From the NCBI GenBank assembly GCA_026770585.1, contig MU646507.1:31468-43934 (forward strand): 12,467 bases of DNA, in the 5' to 3' direction. The notes under the pieces were generated by a model. The model saw only the letters and a program-made list of their open reading frames with translations. It ran no database searches and was not told the DNA's origin. Origin of the DNA: Baffinella frigidus (taxonomy: Eukaryota > Cryptophyceae > Cryptomonadales > Baffinellaceae). The position numbers and the translations under genes are program-made. Below are positions 9,901 through 12,446 of the stretch, piece by piece. The stretch's first letter is position 1, and every line of letters begins with the position of its first letter.

Positions 9901-12300
9901 ACACCCCGAACCCCAAACCCCAAACCCCCAAACCCAGGGTCCTAGGTCCTATCGCTTAGGGGTTATTCAAAATCCACCCCCATGCAACGGCGTCCGGTAT
10001 CCACACAGCGGACCTCGAAGGGATTTTGAATCACCCCTAAGAGATGAGACCTAGGACCCTACGGTAGGCAACCCGTAGGGGCATAGGGGGGTTCCTACGG
10101 ATAAGGCAACGGAAAGGTTGCCCGGTTTGGGCCGAAAATTCCTTCGTAGCCCGCTGTGTGGGACCTTCCACCCGAAACCCGAAACTAATCCGGGGACATG
10201 TTTAATTCAAAAGAAAATGAATCCCTATTTGTTCATAGGAGTTGGACGGAGGTTGATTAGGACCCTAAGAAAATTTAATTAGGGCCATAATCCGGTTTGA
10301 TAGGCCATTTTGTTTTAGATTAAACATGTTTCCGGATGAAAACTTGCGTCCATGGACGCAGGATTTTTTTTCAGACAACGAACATTACTACACAATTCAT
10401 TCTAACTAGTAATATTAAAGCATTTATGTAGCAATTTTCGTTGCCAGGAAATGAAAGAAAAACAGTTTCCCCCGGATAAACCCGACACGGACGCAGATGT
10501 GCGGGGCCTCAGCGACGTGCTGCATCCAGCACGACCAGAGCGGGCTCCGTTACCACTTAGCAGCCACCAAAGGCTTCACGGACACAGTCCATCTAACCGA
10601 TGTGTACTAGAATCTTATCCATTGCCCTGGATTCCAACCGCATTTCACACGGACGCAGGTGTGCGGTGCATCAACGACGTTCTGCATCCAGCACGCCCAG
10701 AGCGACTCGCATGTGAGGTTGCAAACATGTGTACCAGGATAGGGTGTTCCAACCTCGTGTCTGGTCTAATTTGGCATGGAAGGGCTCCAACGGCAATGAA
10801 AATTACTACACAAAGGCTATAACCCGACAAGAACGCAGGTCTGCGGGGCCTCAACGACCTTCTGCATCTCGGCTCCGTCACCACTTAGCAGCCACCGAGG
10901 GCTGCACGGACACAGTCCATCTAACCGATGTGTACTAGAATCTTATCCATCGCCCTGGATTCCAACCGCATTTCACACGGACGCAGGTGTGCGGTGCATC
11001 AACGACGTTTTGCATCCTGCACGACCAGAGCGGCTACGGCGTCGAAGGCGGACATGTCGGGGAGGTACCTTGGACCAAAGCCTCATTCAGGGTTTGTTGT
11101 TTAGCTTTAGAGTTTAGGGTTCGGCCAAAGCCTCATTCAGGTTTGTTGTTCAGCGTTAGAGTTTAGGGTTCGGGATTTAGGGGGACATATCGGGGAGGTA
11201 GAGCCATTCCGGTTGGACTTGTCCTTTTTGGACTTGGAGATTTCAAGATTTCAGACTTCAGAAAGGTTATAACGGTCGTAAAACGGTACCTTGGACCAAA
11301 TCCTCATTAAGGGTTTACGTTCCACATCCTGCACGACCAGAGCGGCTGCGGCGTCGCCGGCGGACACGTCGGGGAGGTAGACCGATTCCTAGCTCTGTCC
11401 AACTTCAATTTGGGCTCGTAGATAGAGTGCCCCCCCCGAAATTTCACAGGTGCATTTCATGGGGGGTGGTCAAAATTCGGCGTTGCCGGCGGACATGTGG
11501 GGGAGGTACCTTGGACCCAAGCCTCATTCAGGGTTTTTTGTTCAGCGTTGGAGTTTAGGGTTCGAGATTTAGGGGGACATATCGGGGAGGTAGAGCCATT
11601 CCGGTAGGACTTGTTCTTTTTTGACTTCGAGATTTCAAGATTTCAGACTTCAACAAGGTTACAAAGGTCGTAAAACGGTGCCTTGGACCAAATCCTCATT
11701 AAGGGTTTACCTTCTGCATTCTGCACGAACAGAGCGGCTGCGGTGCCGCCGGCGGACATGTCGGGGAGGTACCACCCTGGAGGCAACTTATGGGCAAATT
11801 GACAGTTCTTTAAGCTAACCCCCATAAAACTGCCACCATAATCGGGTGGTATCTGTGGGAGACTGACTTAAGATTTGCCCCTGGGTTGCCTCCAGGGTGG
11901 CCTTGGACCAAAGCCTCGTTCAGGGTTTATTGTTCAGCTCATTTAAGGGTTATTATTCAGACGGTGGACATGCCGGGGAGGTATCTTGGACCAACGCCTC
12001 ATTCAGGGTTTATTGTTCAGCGTTAGAGTTTAGTGTTCGGCCAAAGCCTCATTCAGGTTTTGTTGTTTAGCGTTAGAGTGTAGGGTTCGGGATTTAGGGT
12101 TTGGGATCCCGCCCAACTCGAGAAGACTTCATTTGGCGTGGCCGGCTGCTTATGAGAGGTCCTAAACCCTGAACCCTGAACCCGAAACGCCAACCCTACA
12201 GAGCCAACCCTACTCTGTAGGGTCTAAACCCTAAACCCTAAACCCCAAACCACACTCTGAGGTACTGGCGTTCGGCCGCAACGATCTCCGCCAGCTCGGA
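1323..12300 (+). CDS. RCC1-repeat (beta-propeller) protein gene, partial, 11 exons, ten introns
   Basis: Joining 1323-1413, 2123-2151, 2832-2917, 4156-4252, 6119-6229, 7108-7137, 7296-7336, 8680-8764, 9704-9757, 10987-11064 and 12262-12300 gives 741 nt, an uninterrupted 247-codon frame across all ten junctions. The product shows at least three RCC1-type blades, with the G-x-x-H/T-T core followed by a D/E-G-x-V/L-x-x-x-G-x-N-x-x-G-Q-L/V-G strand pair: CCGFDHTMVLMTDG...GWGNNRYGQ, TGGNHTM...LEDGRLMACGRNDWGQLGLG and VVCGASTTFCILHD...VLAFGRNDLRQLG. RCC1 propellers usually have seven blades of 50-60 residues, so both termini are missing. The family includes Ran exchange factors and many unrelated regulators, so no specific function is assigned. 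The third blade carries an insertion of about 14 residues between HD and VLAFG. The first ~68 residues are not clearly RCC1. All introns are GT-AG and about 94% of the span is intron. The splice structure is my inference from frame, motif and boundary logic; exons 4, 5 and 7-10 are firmest, exons 1, 2 and 11 least. Confidence 0.75.
1425..1802 (+). mobile_element. Rearranged MITE-A cluster
   Basis: Right-end pieces (1425-1449, 1555-1581, 1596-1618, 1660-1687), an inner piece (1465-1497) and a left half (1717-1802). The right ends are spaced by short CCCAGGGTT linkers, forming a small local satellite, with an exon 1 edge copy inside. Confidence 0.8.
1499..1554 (+). pseudogene. Copy 2 of exon 1 3' edge
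   Basis: About 54 bp nearly identical to 1364-1418, including the DFCFDGMK codons and GTGCGTACC donor context. It is sandwiched between two rearranged MITE-A fragments. Confidence 0.85.
1803..1856 (+). pseudogene. Copy 3 of exon 1 3' edge
   Basis: Reads ESQGQGSDFCFDGMKVRT in the exon 1 frame, with the same donor context. It directly abuts the end of a MITE-A half (1717-1802). Confidence 0.85.
1991..2068 (+). mobile_element. MITE-A left half
   Basis: CTACACAGCGGGC start through GGCAACCCGTAGGGACAT, then truncated just before exon 2. Confidence 0.85.
2123..2151 (+). CDS. Exon 2 of the RCC1-repeat gene (29 nt)
   Basis: Acceptor GTGACAG is followed by GT, completing the split arginine codon of exon 1, then HRVFEEIVR and donor GTGCGT. 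The frame stays open beyond the donor (VRAALAQSRRE), so the exon could be longer, but from about 2170 the sequence is a copy of the exon 1 3' edge. Ending at 2151 lets exon 3 begin with GTG in phase 0, as most other junctions here do. This is the least certain internal exon because it is so short. Confidence 0.45.
2170..2215 (+). pseudogene. Copy 4 of exon 1 3' edge
   Basis: Reads ESEGEGSAFCFDGMQ in the same frame but has lost the donor. It lies 18 bp after exon 2. Frame conservation with changed residues (SS to GS, D to A) suggests an older copy. Confidence 0.75.
2224..2410 (+). repeat. Telomeric-like array in intron 2
   Basis: Near-perfect CCCTAAA units around 2284-2360, then a homogenised CCCCAAA variant run around 2363-2405. 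The switch shows local unit amplification. Confidence 0.95.
2588..2675 (+). mobile_element. MITE-A internal fragment
   Basis: TTTGAATAACCCGTAAGCG through GGGGGGTTCCTACGG, without either terminus. Confidence 0.8.
2763..2824 (+). repeat. Short telomeric-like array before exon 3
   Basis: CCCGAAA, CCCTAAC and CCCTGAA units ending eight bases before the acceptor. Confidence 0.8.
2832..2917 (+). CDS. Exon 3 of the RCC1-repeat gene (86 nt, ends phase 2)
   Basis: Acceptor CGGGTGCAG follows a telomeric-like tract. The frame reads VSYFHPHYAGQDTRARL, then MAHTEEYMLKP plus GG before donor GTAGCC. Joined to exon 4 (G|GTG) it gives LKPGVFVKRICCG, the linker entering an RCC1 blade. Two partial copies downstream (3084-3116 and 3204-3263) keep the frame and carry donor GTACGC, a better consensus than GTAGCC here. 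Reading through the donor meets an immediate in-frame TAG, which supports splicing at this point. Confidence 0.65.
3007..3083 (+). mobile_element. MITE-A left half joined to exon 3 copy
   Basis: CTACACAGCGGAC start; the element stops inside GGCAACCCGT and an exon 3 edge copy begins at the next base. Confidence 0.85.
3084..3116 (+). pseudogene. Copy of exon 3 3' edge
   Basis: Matches the HTEEYMLKP segment of exon 3 and ends at donor GTACGC. It starts exactly where a truncated MITE-A (3007-3083) stops. Confidence 0.85.
3180..3203. repeat. Perfect 24-bp palindrome
   Basis: GGGCAGGACACG followed by its exact complement. It is made from a piece of exon 3 (GQDTR codons) in inverted orientation. 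Confidence 0.95.
3204..3263 (+). pseudogene. Longer copy of exon 3 3' edge
   Basis: Covers GQDTRARLMAHTEEYMLKP of exon 3 with an open frame and donor GTACGC. Its first bases also form the right half of a palindrome with an inverted exon 3 fragment just upstream. A deleted MITE-A follows at 3275. Confidence 0.85.
3275..3333. mobile_element. Internally deleted MITE-A
   Basis: Both termini are kept (CCACACAGCG and TCGAAGTCCGATGT) with only ~25 bp of interior. Confidence 0.75.
3388..3549 (+). mobile_element. MITE-A full length (162 bp)
   Basis: Both terminal inverted repeats and the complete interior are present, in intron 3. Confidence 0.9.
3650..3746 (+). repeat. Repeat R3 copy 1
   Basis: GAGGCGACACGCGAGAGCAG through CCAGAGTCATATATCACC to GAAGAAAATACGTCA. 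Related copies are at 5686, 5801 and 9636. Confidence 0.8.
3850..4115. repeat. (CT)n to (GA)n switch tract
   Basis: About 130 bp of CT/CCCT sequence, a short GCGCGCGAGCTAGGATA hinge near 3980-3996, then about 120 bp of GA sequence. The halves are complementary, so long open frames here (Ser/Leu or Arg/Glu runs) are artefacts. Confidence 0.95.
4156..4252 (+). CDS. Exon 4 of the RCC1-repeat gene: RCC1 blade
   Basis: Acceptor CATCGCAG is followed by G|GTG and a frame reading VFVKRICCGFDHTM, VLMTDGTVIGWG, NNRYGQ, then donor GTACTC and telomeric-like sequence. The pattern CG-x-D-H-T-x-x-L-x-x-D-G-x-V-x-G-W-G-x-N-x-x-G-Q is a textbook RCC1 repeat half. This is the only downstream exon that begins GG rather than GT. 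That fits the phase 2 end of exon 3 and keeps the frame. A 20-bp echo of its FIGWGN part lies at 4475-4494 in the next intron. Confidence 0.85.
4258..4472 (+). repeat. Telomeric-like array opening intron 4
   Basis: CCCTAAA, CCCTGAA and CCCTACA units starting five bases after the exon 4 donor, with sub-runs of one variant. Confidence 0.95.
4475..4494 (+). pseudogene. Echo of exon 4
   Basis: About 20 bp matching the VIGWGN codons of exon 4, embedded at the end of the telomeric-like tract of intron 4. Confidence 0.6.
4583..4697 (+). mobile_element. MITE-A lacking right end, between 24-bp direct repeats
   Basis: Left terminus through TAACGGAAA. The flanks 4559-4582 and 4698-4721 match at 23 of 24 positions. 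Confidence 0.9.
4836..4971 (-). mobile_element. MITE-A, reverse orientation, near-complete
   Basis: Begins inside the GGCCCAAATCGGGCC palindrome and ends TCCGCTGTGTGG. Flanked by ~70-bp direct repeats (4754-4823 and 4983-5054). Confidence 0.9.
5118..5134 (+). pseudogene. Exon 5 5'-edge copy a
   Basis: TGATGCAG plus VSTPKI codons, then interrupted by an R2 block. Confidence 0.75.
5142..5243 (+). repeat. Repeat R2 copy 1
   Basis: ATAGGGAAACGGTTTTAATT through CTAGTAAAATAAACGGAGG. It lies between exon 5 edge copies a and b. Confidence 0.85.
5252..5313 (+). pseudogene. Exon 5 5'-edge copy b
   Basis: Same acceptor context, then VGTPKIDGLDPKYVLCMS, after which homology to exon 5 ends. The frame stays open a further 44 codons without recognisable similarity. 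It could act as an alternative exon, but no matching donor is evident. Confidence 0.75.
5544..5599 (-). mobile_element. MITE-A terminal fragment, reverse, between 22-bp direct repeats
   Basis: TCCTAGGTCTTATCGCTTAG through GCTGTGTGG. The flanks 5521-5542 and 5602-5623 match at 21 of 22 positions. Confidence 0.85.
5638..5685 (+). pseudogene. Exon 5 5'-edge copy c
   Basis: VGTSKINGLDP, then an internal deletion relative to exon 5 that removes the EYVLRM region, and a stop soon after. Confidence 0.75.
5686..5897. repeat. Two R3 copies in inverted arrangement
   Basis: A reverse copy at about 5686-5790 and a direct copy at 5801-5897 form an imperfect inverted repeat of ~90-bp arms, between exon 5 edge copies c and d. 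Confidence 0.75.
5987..6004 (+). pseudogene. Exon 5 5'-edge copy d
   Basis: VGTLKI codons after TGATGCAG, cut by the R2 block at 6005. It is the left member of the direct repeat that flanks R2. Confidence 0.75.
6005..6110 (+). repeat. Repeat R2 copy 2
   Basis: Homologous to 5142-5243. It lies between exon 5 edge copy d and true exon 5. It contains AAAATTACTACACGAATGC and TTTAATATTACTAGT, shared with the inverted element at 10377. Confidence 0.85.
6119..6229 (+). CDS. Exon 5 of the RCC1-repeat gene: inter-blade linker
   Basis: Acceptor GTGATGCAG precedes a 37-codon frame: VGTPKIDGLDPEYVLRMS, then TLPDEDPHLTELKPKMLPL, ending at donor GTCCGA. Joined to exon 4 it gives RYGQVGTPKIDG, as expected after the GQ/LG corner of an RCC1 blade. 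Joined to exon 6 it gives KMLPLVLIDHPG, the next linker. Five partial copies exist: four of the 5' edge (5118, 5252, 5638, 5987) and one of the 3' part (6368). This copy is chosen because it alone is complete and in frame at both ends. Confidence 0.75.
6247..6505 (+). repeat. Duplicated ~80-bp block after exon 5
   Basis: The stretch with GAAACTCATGAGCTCATTCG and GCGCGTTTTCGC-GAAAGTTGAC occurs at about 6247-6332 and again at 6427-6512. Confidence 0.85.
6368..6416 (+). pseudogene. Exon 5 3'-part copy
   Basis: LDPAYVLRMQTLPDED codons matching the middle of exon 5, placed in the intron after exon 5. Confidence 0.8.
6529..6689 (+). mobile_element. MITE-A full length
   Basis: CCACACAGCGGAC start and CTCTGGGTGG end; complete interior. 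The usual GGCCCGATTTGGGCC stem is replaced by a different stem, CTCGGGCATTGAGTGCCCGA, which still pairs. This suggests the hairpin itself is retained. Confidence 0.9.
6739..6878. repeat. 140-bp loopless imperfect palindrome
   Basis: Symmetric about 6808/6809 with no loop. The central 44 bp (6787-6830) has one mismatched pair. Outer arms 6756-6775 and 6739-6747 pair with 6842-6861 and 6870-6878 at exactly mirrored distances. Confidence 0.9.
6898..7100 (+). repeat. Telomeric-like array with AACCGTAAAC variant, before exon 6
   Basis: CCCTAAA-type units interrupted around 6998-7052 by CCGTAAA units, then CCCTGAA units up to the acceptor. Confidence 0.85.
7108..7137 (+). CDS. Exon 6 of the RCC1-repeat gene (30-nt microexon)
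   Basis: Acceptor TAATCTCAG is followed by ten codons, VLIDHPGRGK, and donor GTCAGACTC. The flanking exons join as MLPL-VLIDHPGRGK-VRVKYIATGGNHT, a normal RCC1 linker leading into a G-x-x-H-T core. It is the smallest exon of the set apart from exon 2, but both splice edges agree with neighbours in phase 0. The start of the downstream intron nearly repeats the start of exon 7 (see findings). Confidence 0.65.
7147..7294 (+). repeat. Telomeric-like array filling intron 6
   Basis: Apart from a C run and the splice sites, the 158-bp intron consists of CCCTAAA and related units. Confidence 0.95.
7296..7336 (+). CDS. Exon 7 of the RCC1-repeat gene: blade core (ends phase 2)
   Basis: Acceptor CTAAACCAG closes a pure telomeric-like intron. 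The frame reads VRVKYIATGGNHT plus AT before donor GTTAAC; the split ATG is completed by the first base of exon 8. V-K-Y-I-A-T-G-G-N-H-T-M is a strong match to the RCC1 core (x-V-x-x-I-A-x-G-x-x-H-T/S). Confidence 0.8.
7339..7606. other. Intron 7 start; short tandem duplication only
   Basis: GCGCTCTACCTGAAACCTTT is repeated at about 7525 and 7559 with a shared GAATGTTGAC tail. Nothing else is identified. Confidence 0.7.
7435..7947 (-). CDS. Hypothetical 170-codon ORF, doubtful
   Basis: Longest single-exon frame of the window, on the minus strand, beginning MYKSFETFAPGSGYFVFG. It spans the foldback element and the intron-like unit and has no recognisable domain. A rough stop-frequency estimate makes one such ORF in 12.5 kb unsurprising, so it is probably spurious. 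Confidence 0.15.
   Translation of the reverse strand: MYKSFETFAPGSGYFVFGPDVETANRRDLAGAAHSFRTCIERNKEEKEKQTGGGKGTTHPHGKTKSSILKPRIYLDRHPDMGCLIRKLTQSCCKINFWEKVENRSFGPSVRAGGREDAETRQHSKVSGRAPSTFSERFQVERLRENLADFMKNLQNSRNLKQDVTCKRSF
7607..7778. repeat. Foldback element with internal hairpin
   Basis: Left end CAGCCCTCACGGAAGGACCA pairs with the right end around 7755-7775. An internal perfect hairpin (7696-7705 with 7711-7720) sits near the centre. Confidence 0.8.
7771..7834 (+). other. Intron-like unit inside intron 7
   Basis: Donor GTGAGT, 64 bp, pyrimidine-rich stretch CTTCTCCTTCTCTTCTTT, acceptor GATACAG before GT. The frame is open upstream from about 7687 (ending RRFGLSVR) and downstream to 7960 (VLNECAAPAKSRRFAVSTSG... 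to TGA). These are the most consensus-like splice sites in the window. It may be a fragment of another gene or transposon. Inclusion in the RCC1 mRNA would add a stop. Confidence 0.4.
8007..8133. repeat. Inverted repeat with 36-bp arms, plus tandem copy of its loop
   Basis: 8007-8042 pairs with 8098-8133 at 34 of 36 positions. The ~50-bp loop (with ACCCCCGTAGAAGCTG) is repeated directly at about 8142-8202 outside the arms. Confidence 0.9.
8213..8321 (+). pseudogene. Three damaged copies of exon 8 5' edge
   Basis: 8213-8250 repeats CAG plus the start of exon 8 with a TAG in place of the Leu codon. 8258-8282 repeats only the LMACG region. 8304-8321 repeats FGLEDG with third-position changes. 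They lie about 360-470 bp before the true exon. Confidence 0.8.
8459..8606 (+). repeat. Local tandem repeat in intron 7
   Basis: CCTTGCGCCTTGAGTTTTGC through ACAAACGTCTATGACC occurs at about 8459-8522 and 8547-8606, with shorter sub-repeats between. Confidence 0.85.
8680..8764 (+). CDS. Exon 8 of the RCC1-repeat gene: RCC1 blade
   Basis: Acceptor CTATGCCAG is followed by G (completing Met), FGLEDGRLMACGRND and WGQLGLGPNAPAS, ending at donor GTTCGA. E-D-G-R-L-x-A-C-G-x-N-D-W-G-Q-L-G-L-G is the clearest RCC1 signature in the window. Three damaged copies of its 5' edge precede it (8213, 8258, 8304; the first has an in-frame TAG). A copy of its last 51 bases plus donor follows at 8934, beyond a MITE-A. 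Confidence 0.88.
8779..8926 (-). mobile_element. MITE-A, reverse, between exon 8 3'-edge copies
   Basis: Both termini present, with a small deletion near the left end. Flanked by the 63-bp exon 8 repeat. Confidence 0.9.
8934..8996 (+). pseudogene. Copy of exon 8 3' edge with donor
   Basis: 63 bp matching 8714-8776 with two differences, covering GRNDWGQLGLGPNAPAS and donor GTTCGA. Offset is exactly 220 bp and MITE-A 8779-8926 lies between the two copies. Confidence 0.9.
8990..9356 (+). repeat. Long telomeric-like array in intron 8
   Basis: About 370 bp of CCCTAAA, CCCTATA, CCCCAAA and CCCTAAC units, nearly free of GT and AG. Confidence 0.95.
9364..9525 (+). pseudogene. Exon 9 5'-edge copy fused to an open block
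   Basis: Acceptor ACCCAG, then VHGVADVMSIFK as in exon 9, continuing open for about 40 more codons (FCIRTGRGNDEPSRLGRVAT and onward) without similarity to exon 9, until telomeric repeats resume. It could be an alternative exon. The unmatched part is not recognised. Confidence 0.55.
9526..9615 (+). repeat. Telomeric-like array (CCCTATA sub-run)
   Basis: CCCTAAA units changing to CCCTATA, reaching the short exon 9 edge copy. Confidence 0.95.
9623..9635 (+). pseudogene. Short exon 9 5'-edge copy
   Basis: With the preceding CAG it forms a 16-bp perfect repeat of 9701-9716, flanking an R3 block. Confidence 0.8.
9636..9700 (+). repeat. R3 fragment between exon 9 edge copies
   Basis: CACCTACCCAGAGTCGTATA and ATACAACGTATAC parts of R3, bounded by 16-bp perfect direct repeats. 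Confidence 0.85.
9704..9757 (+). CDS. Exon 9 of the RCC1-repeat gene (18 codons)
   Basis: Acceptor CTTACACAG precedes VHGVADVMSMFKQEIREV, ending at donor GTCAAACCC, which runs straight into telomeric-like repeats. It links GLGPNAPAS to the VCGASTTFC core of exon 10, giving EIREVVCGAS, the expected pre-core strand of an RCC1 blade. Two copies of its 5' edge lie upstream: 9364-9399 (diverging after VMSIFK) and 9623-9635. Confidence 0.75.
9762..9937 (+). repeat. Telomeric-like array after exon 9 donor
   Basis: Starts four bases after the donor; CCCTAAA, CCCTGCA, CCCGAAA and CCCCAAA units. Confidence 0.95.
9938..9974 (-). mobile_element. MITE-A fragment, reverse
   Basis: GGGTCCTAGGTCCTATCGCT through TTATTCAAAATCC, adjoining the telomeric-like tract. 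Confidence 0.75.
10001..10161 (+). mobile_element. MITE-A full length (161 bp)
   Basis: CCACACAGCGGAC start, complete interior, CCCGCTGTGTGG end. Confidence 0.92.
10189..10336. mobile_element. Foldback/MITE-like element, 148 bp
   Basis: Ends TCCGGGGACATGTTTAAT and its imperfect complement ending TTTCCGGA; ~35-bp imperfect terminal inverted repeats, AT-rich interior, no ORF. A perfect 16-bp palindrome TGCGTCCATGGACGCA follows at 10345-10360. Confidence 0.8.
10377..10442 (-). mobile_element. Small TIR element related to R2
   Basis: AACGAACATTACTACA at the left pairs imperfectly with TGTAGCAATTTTCGTT at the right. The interior ACTAGTAATATTAAAGCAT is the reverse complement of the R2 core. Confidence 0.7.
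10497..10541 (+). pseudogene. Exon 10 5'-edge copy a
   Basis: Follows GGACGCAG. It matches exon 10 through the CATCCAGCACGACCAGAGCGG stretch region with scattered changes, then enters block R4. Confidence 0.75.
10659..10700 (+). pseudogene. Exon 10 5'-edge copy b
   Basis: VCGASTTFCIQHAQS codons after GGACGCAG, then divergence. It is preceded by the same ~110-bp block R4 that precedes the true exon. Confidence 0.85.
10839..10869 (+). pseudogene. Exon 10 5'-edge copy c
   Basis: Follows GAACGCAG. It matches the first ~30 bases of exon 10 with changes and then leads into the second R4 block. Confidence 0.7.
10987..11064 (+). CDS. Exon 10 of the RCC1-repeat gene (26 codons)
   Basis: Acceptor GGACGCAG precedes VCGASTTFCILHD then QSGYGVEGGHVGE, ending at donor GTACCT. 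The V-C-G-x-S-T-T-F-C-I core matches RCC1 blades, followed by an unusually long Gly-rich turn before the outer strand in exon 11. Three upstream copies (10497, 10659, 10839) repeat its 5' edge and four downstream copies (11323, 11480, 11712, 11962) repeat its 3' edge and donor. Only this copy carries both edges intact in one frame. Confidence 0.75.
11323..11376 (+). pseudogene. Exon 10 3'-edge copy d
   Basis: HILHDQSGCGVAGGHVGE codons in the exon 10 frame, followed by GTAGAC at the donor position. Part of a tandem duplication with period 392. Confidence 0.85.
11480..11505 (+). pseudogene. Exon 10 3'-edge copy e
   Basis: GVAGGHVGE codons followed by donor GTACCTTGG, as in exon 10. Confidence 0.8.
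11712..11768 (+). pseudogene. Exon 10 3'-edge copy f
   Basis: FCILHEQSGCGAAGGHVGE codons with donor GTACC. A foldback element (11772-11900) interrupts the sequence just after the donor. Confidence 0.85.
11772..11900. mobile_element. 129-bp foldback insertion with a visible empty site
   Basis: Ends CCACCCTGGAGGCAAC and its perfect 16-bp complement, with GGGCAAAT also pairing inside. Sister copies at 11065 and 11506 read GGTACCTTGGACC uninterrupted, while here the sequence is split between GGTA and CCTTGGACC. Confidence 0.88.
11962..11980 (+). pseudogene. Exon 10 3'-edge copy g
   Basis: GGHAGE codons and a GTATCT donor-like site, again followed by the TTGGACCAA block. Confidence 0.7.
12262..12300 (+). 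CDS. Exon 11 (or a 5'-edge copy of it): RCC1 outer strands
   Basis: Acceptor ACTCTGAG precedes VLAFGRNDLRQLG in phase 0, completing the blade begun in exons 9-10. No GT donor follows: after GGA the sequence is ATACACCCTAAACC, the start of a telomeric-like tract. So either the donor is damaged or non-canonical, or this is a truncated edge copy and the intact exon lies beyond the window, as seen upstream for exons 5, 8, 9 and 10. Confidence 0.6.
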
Positions 12301-12391
12301 ATACACCCTAAACCTCGAATCCTAAACTCCAAACCCTGACCCCTGAACCCTGAACCCTGGACCCTGAACCCTAAACCCTAAACCTGATCCA

Positions 12392-12446
12392 GAAACTAAG
12401 TGCCTAGCTGGGATGAGCTAGAAGTGAAGGTAGCGCGGCTCAAGGA
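12392..12446 (+). other. Possible coding scrap after exon 11
   Basis: A frame reads VPSWDELEVKVARLKET before telomeric units resume, as an RCC1 linker might. TAA immediately precedes it and no clean AG-GT acceptor is present, so it could be another edge copy or chance. Confidence 0.25.

Larger units (their letters stand above)
10486..11027 (+). repeat. Tandem duplication with block R4 upstream of exon 10
   Basis: A ~110-bp block R4 (with ACGGACACAGTCCATCTAAC and GTGTACTAGAATCTTATCC) occurs at about 10543-10650 and 10871-10978. Each is preceded and followed by an exon 10 5'-edge copy. Confidence 0.9.
11124..11768 (+). repeat. Tandem duplication, period 392, in intron 10
   Basis: 11181-11376 aligns to 11573-11768 with equal length. 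The unit holds TTTAGGG-like G-rich bits, TTGGACCAAA, GATTTCAAGATTTCAGACTT and an exon 10 3' edge. Confidence 0.9.
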
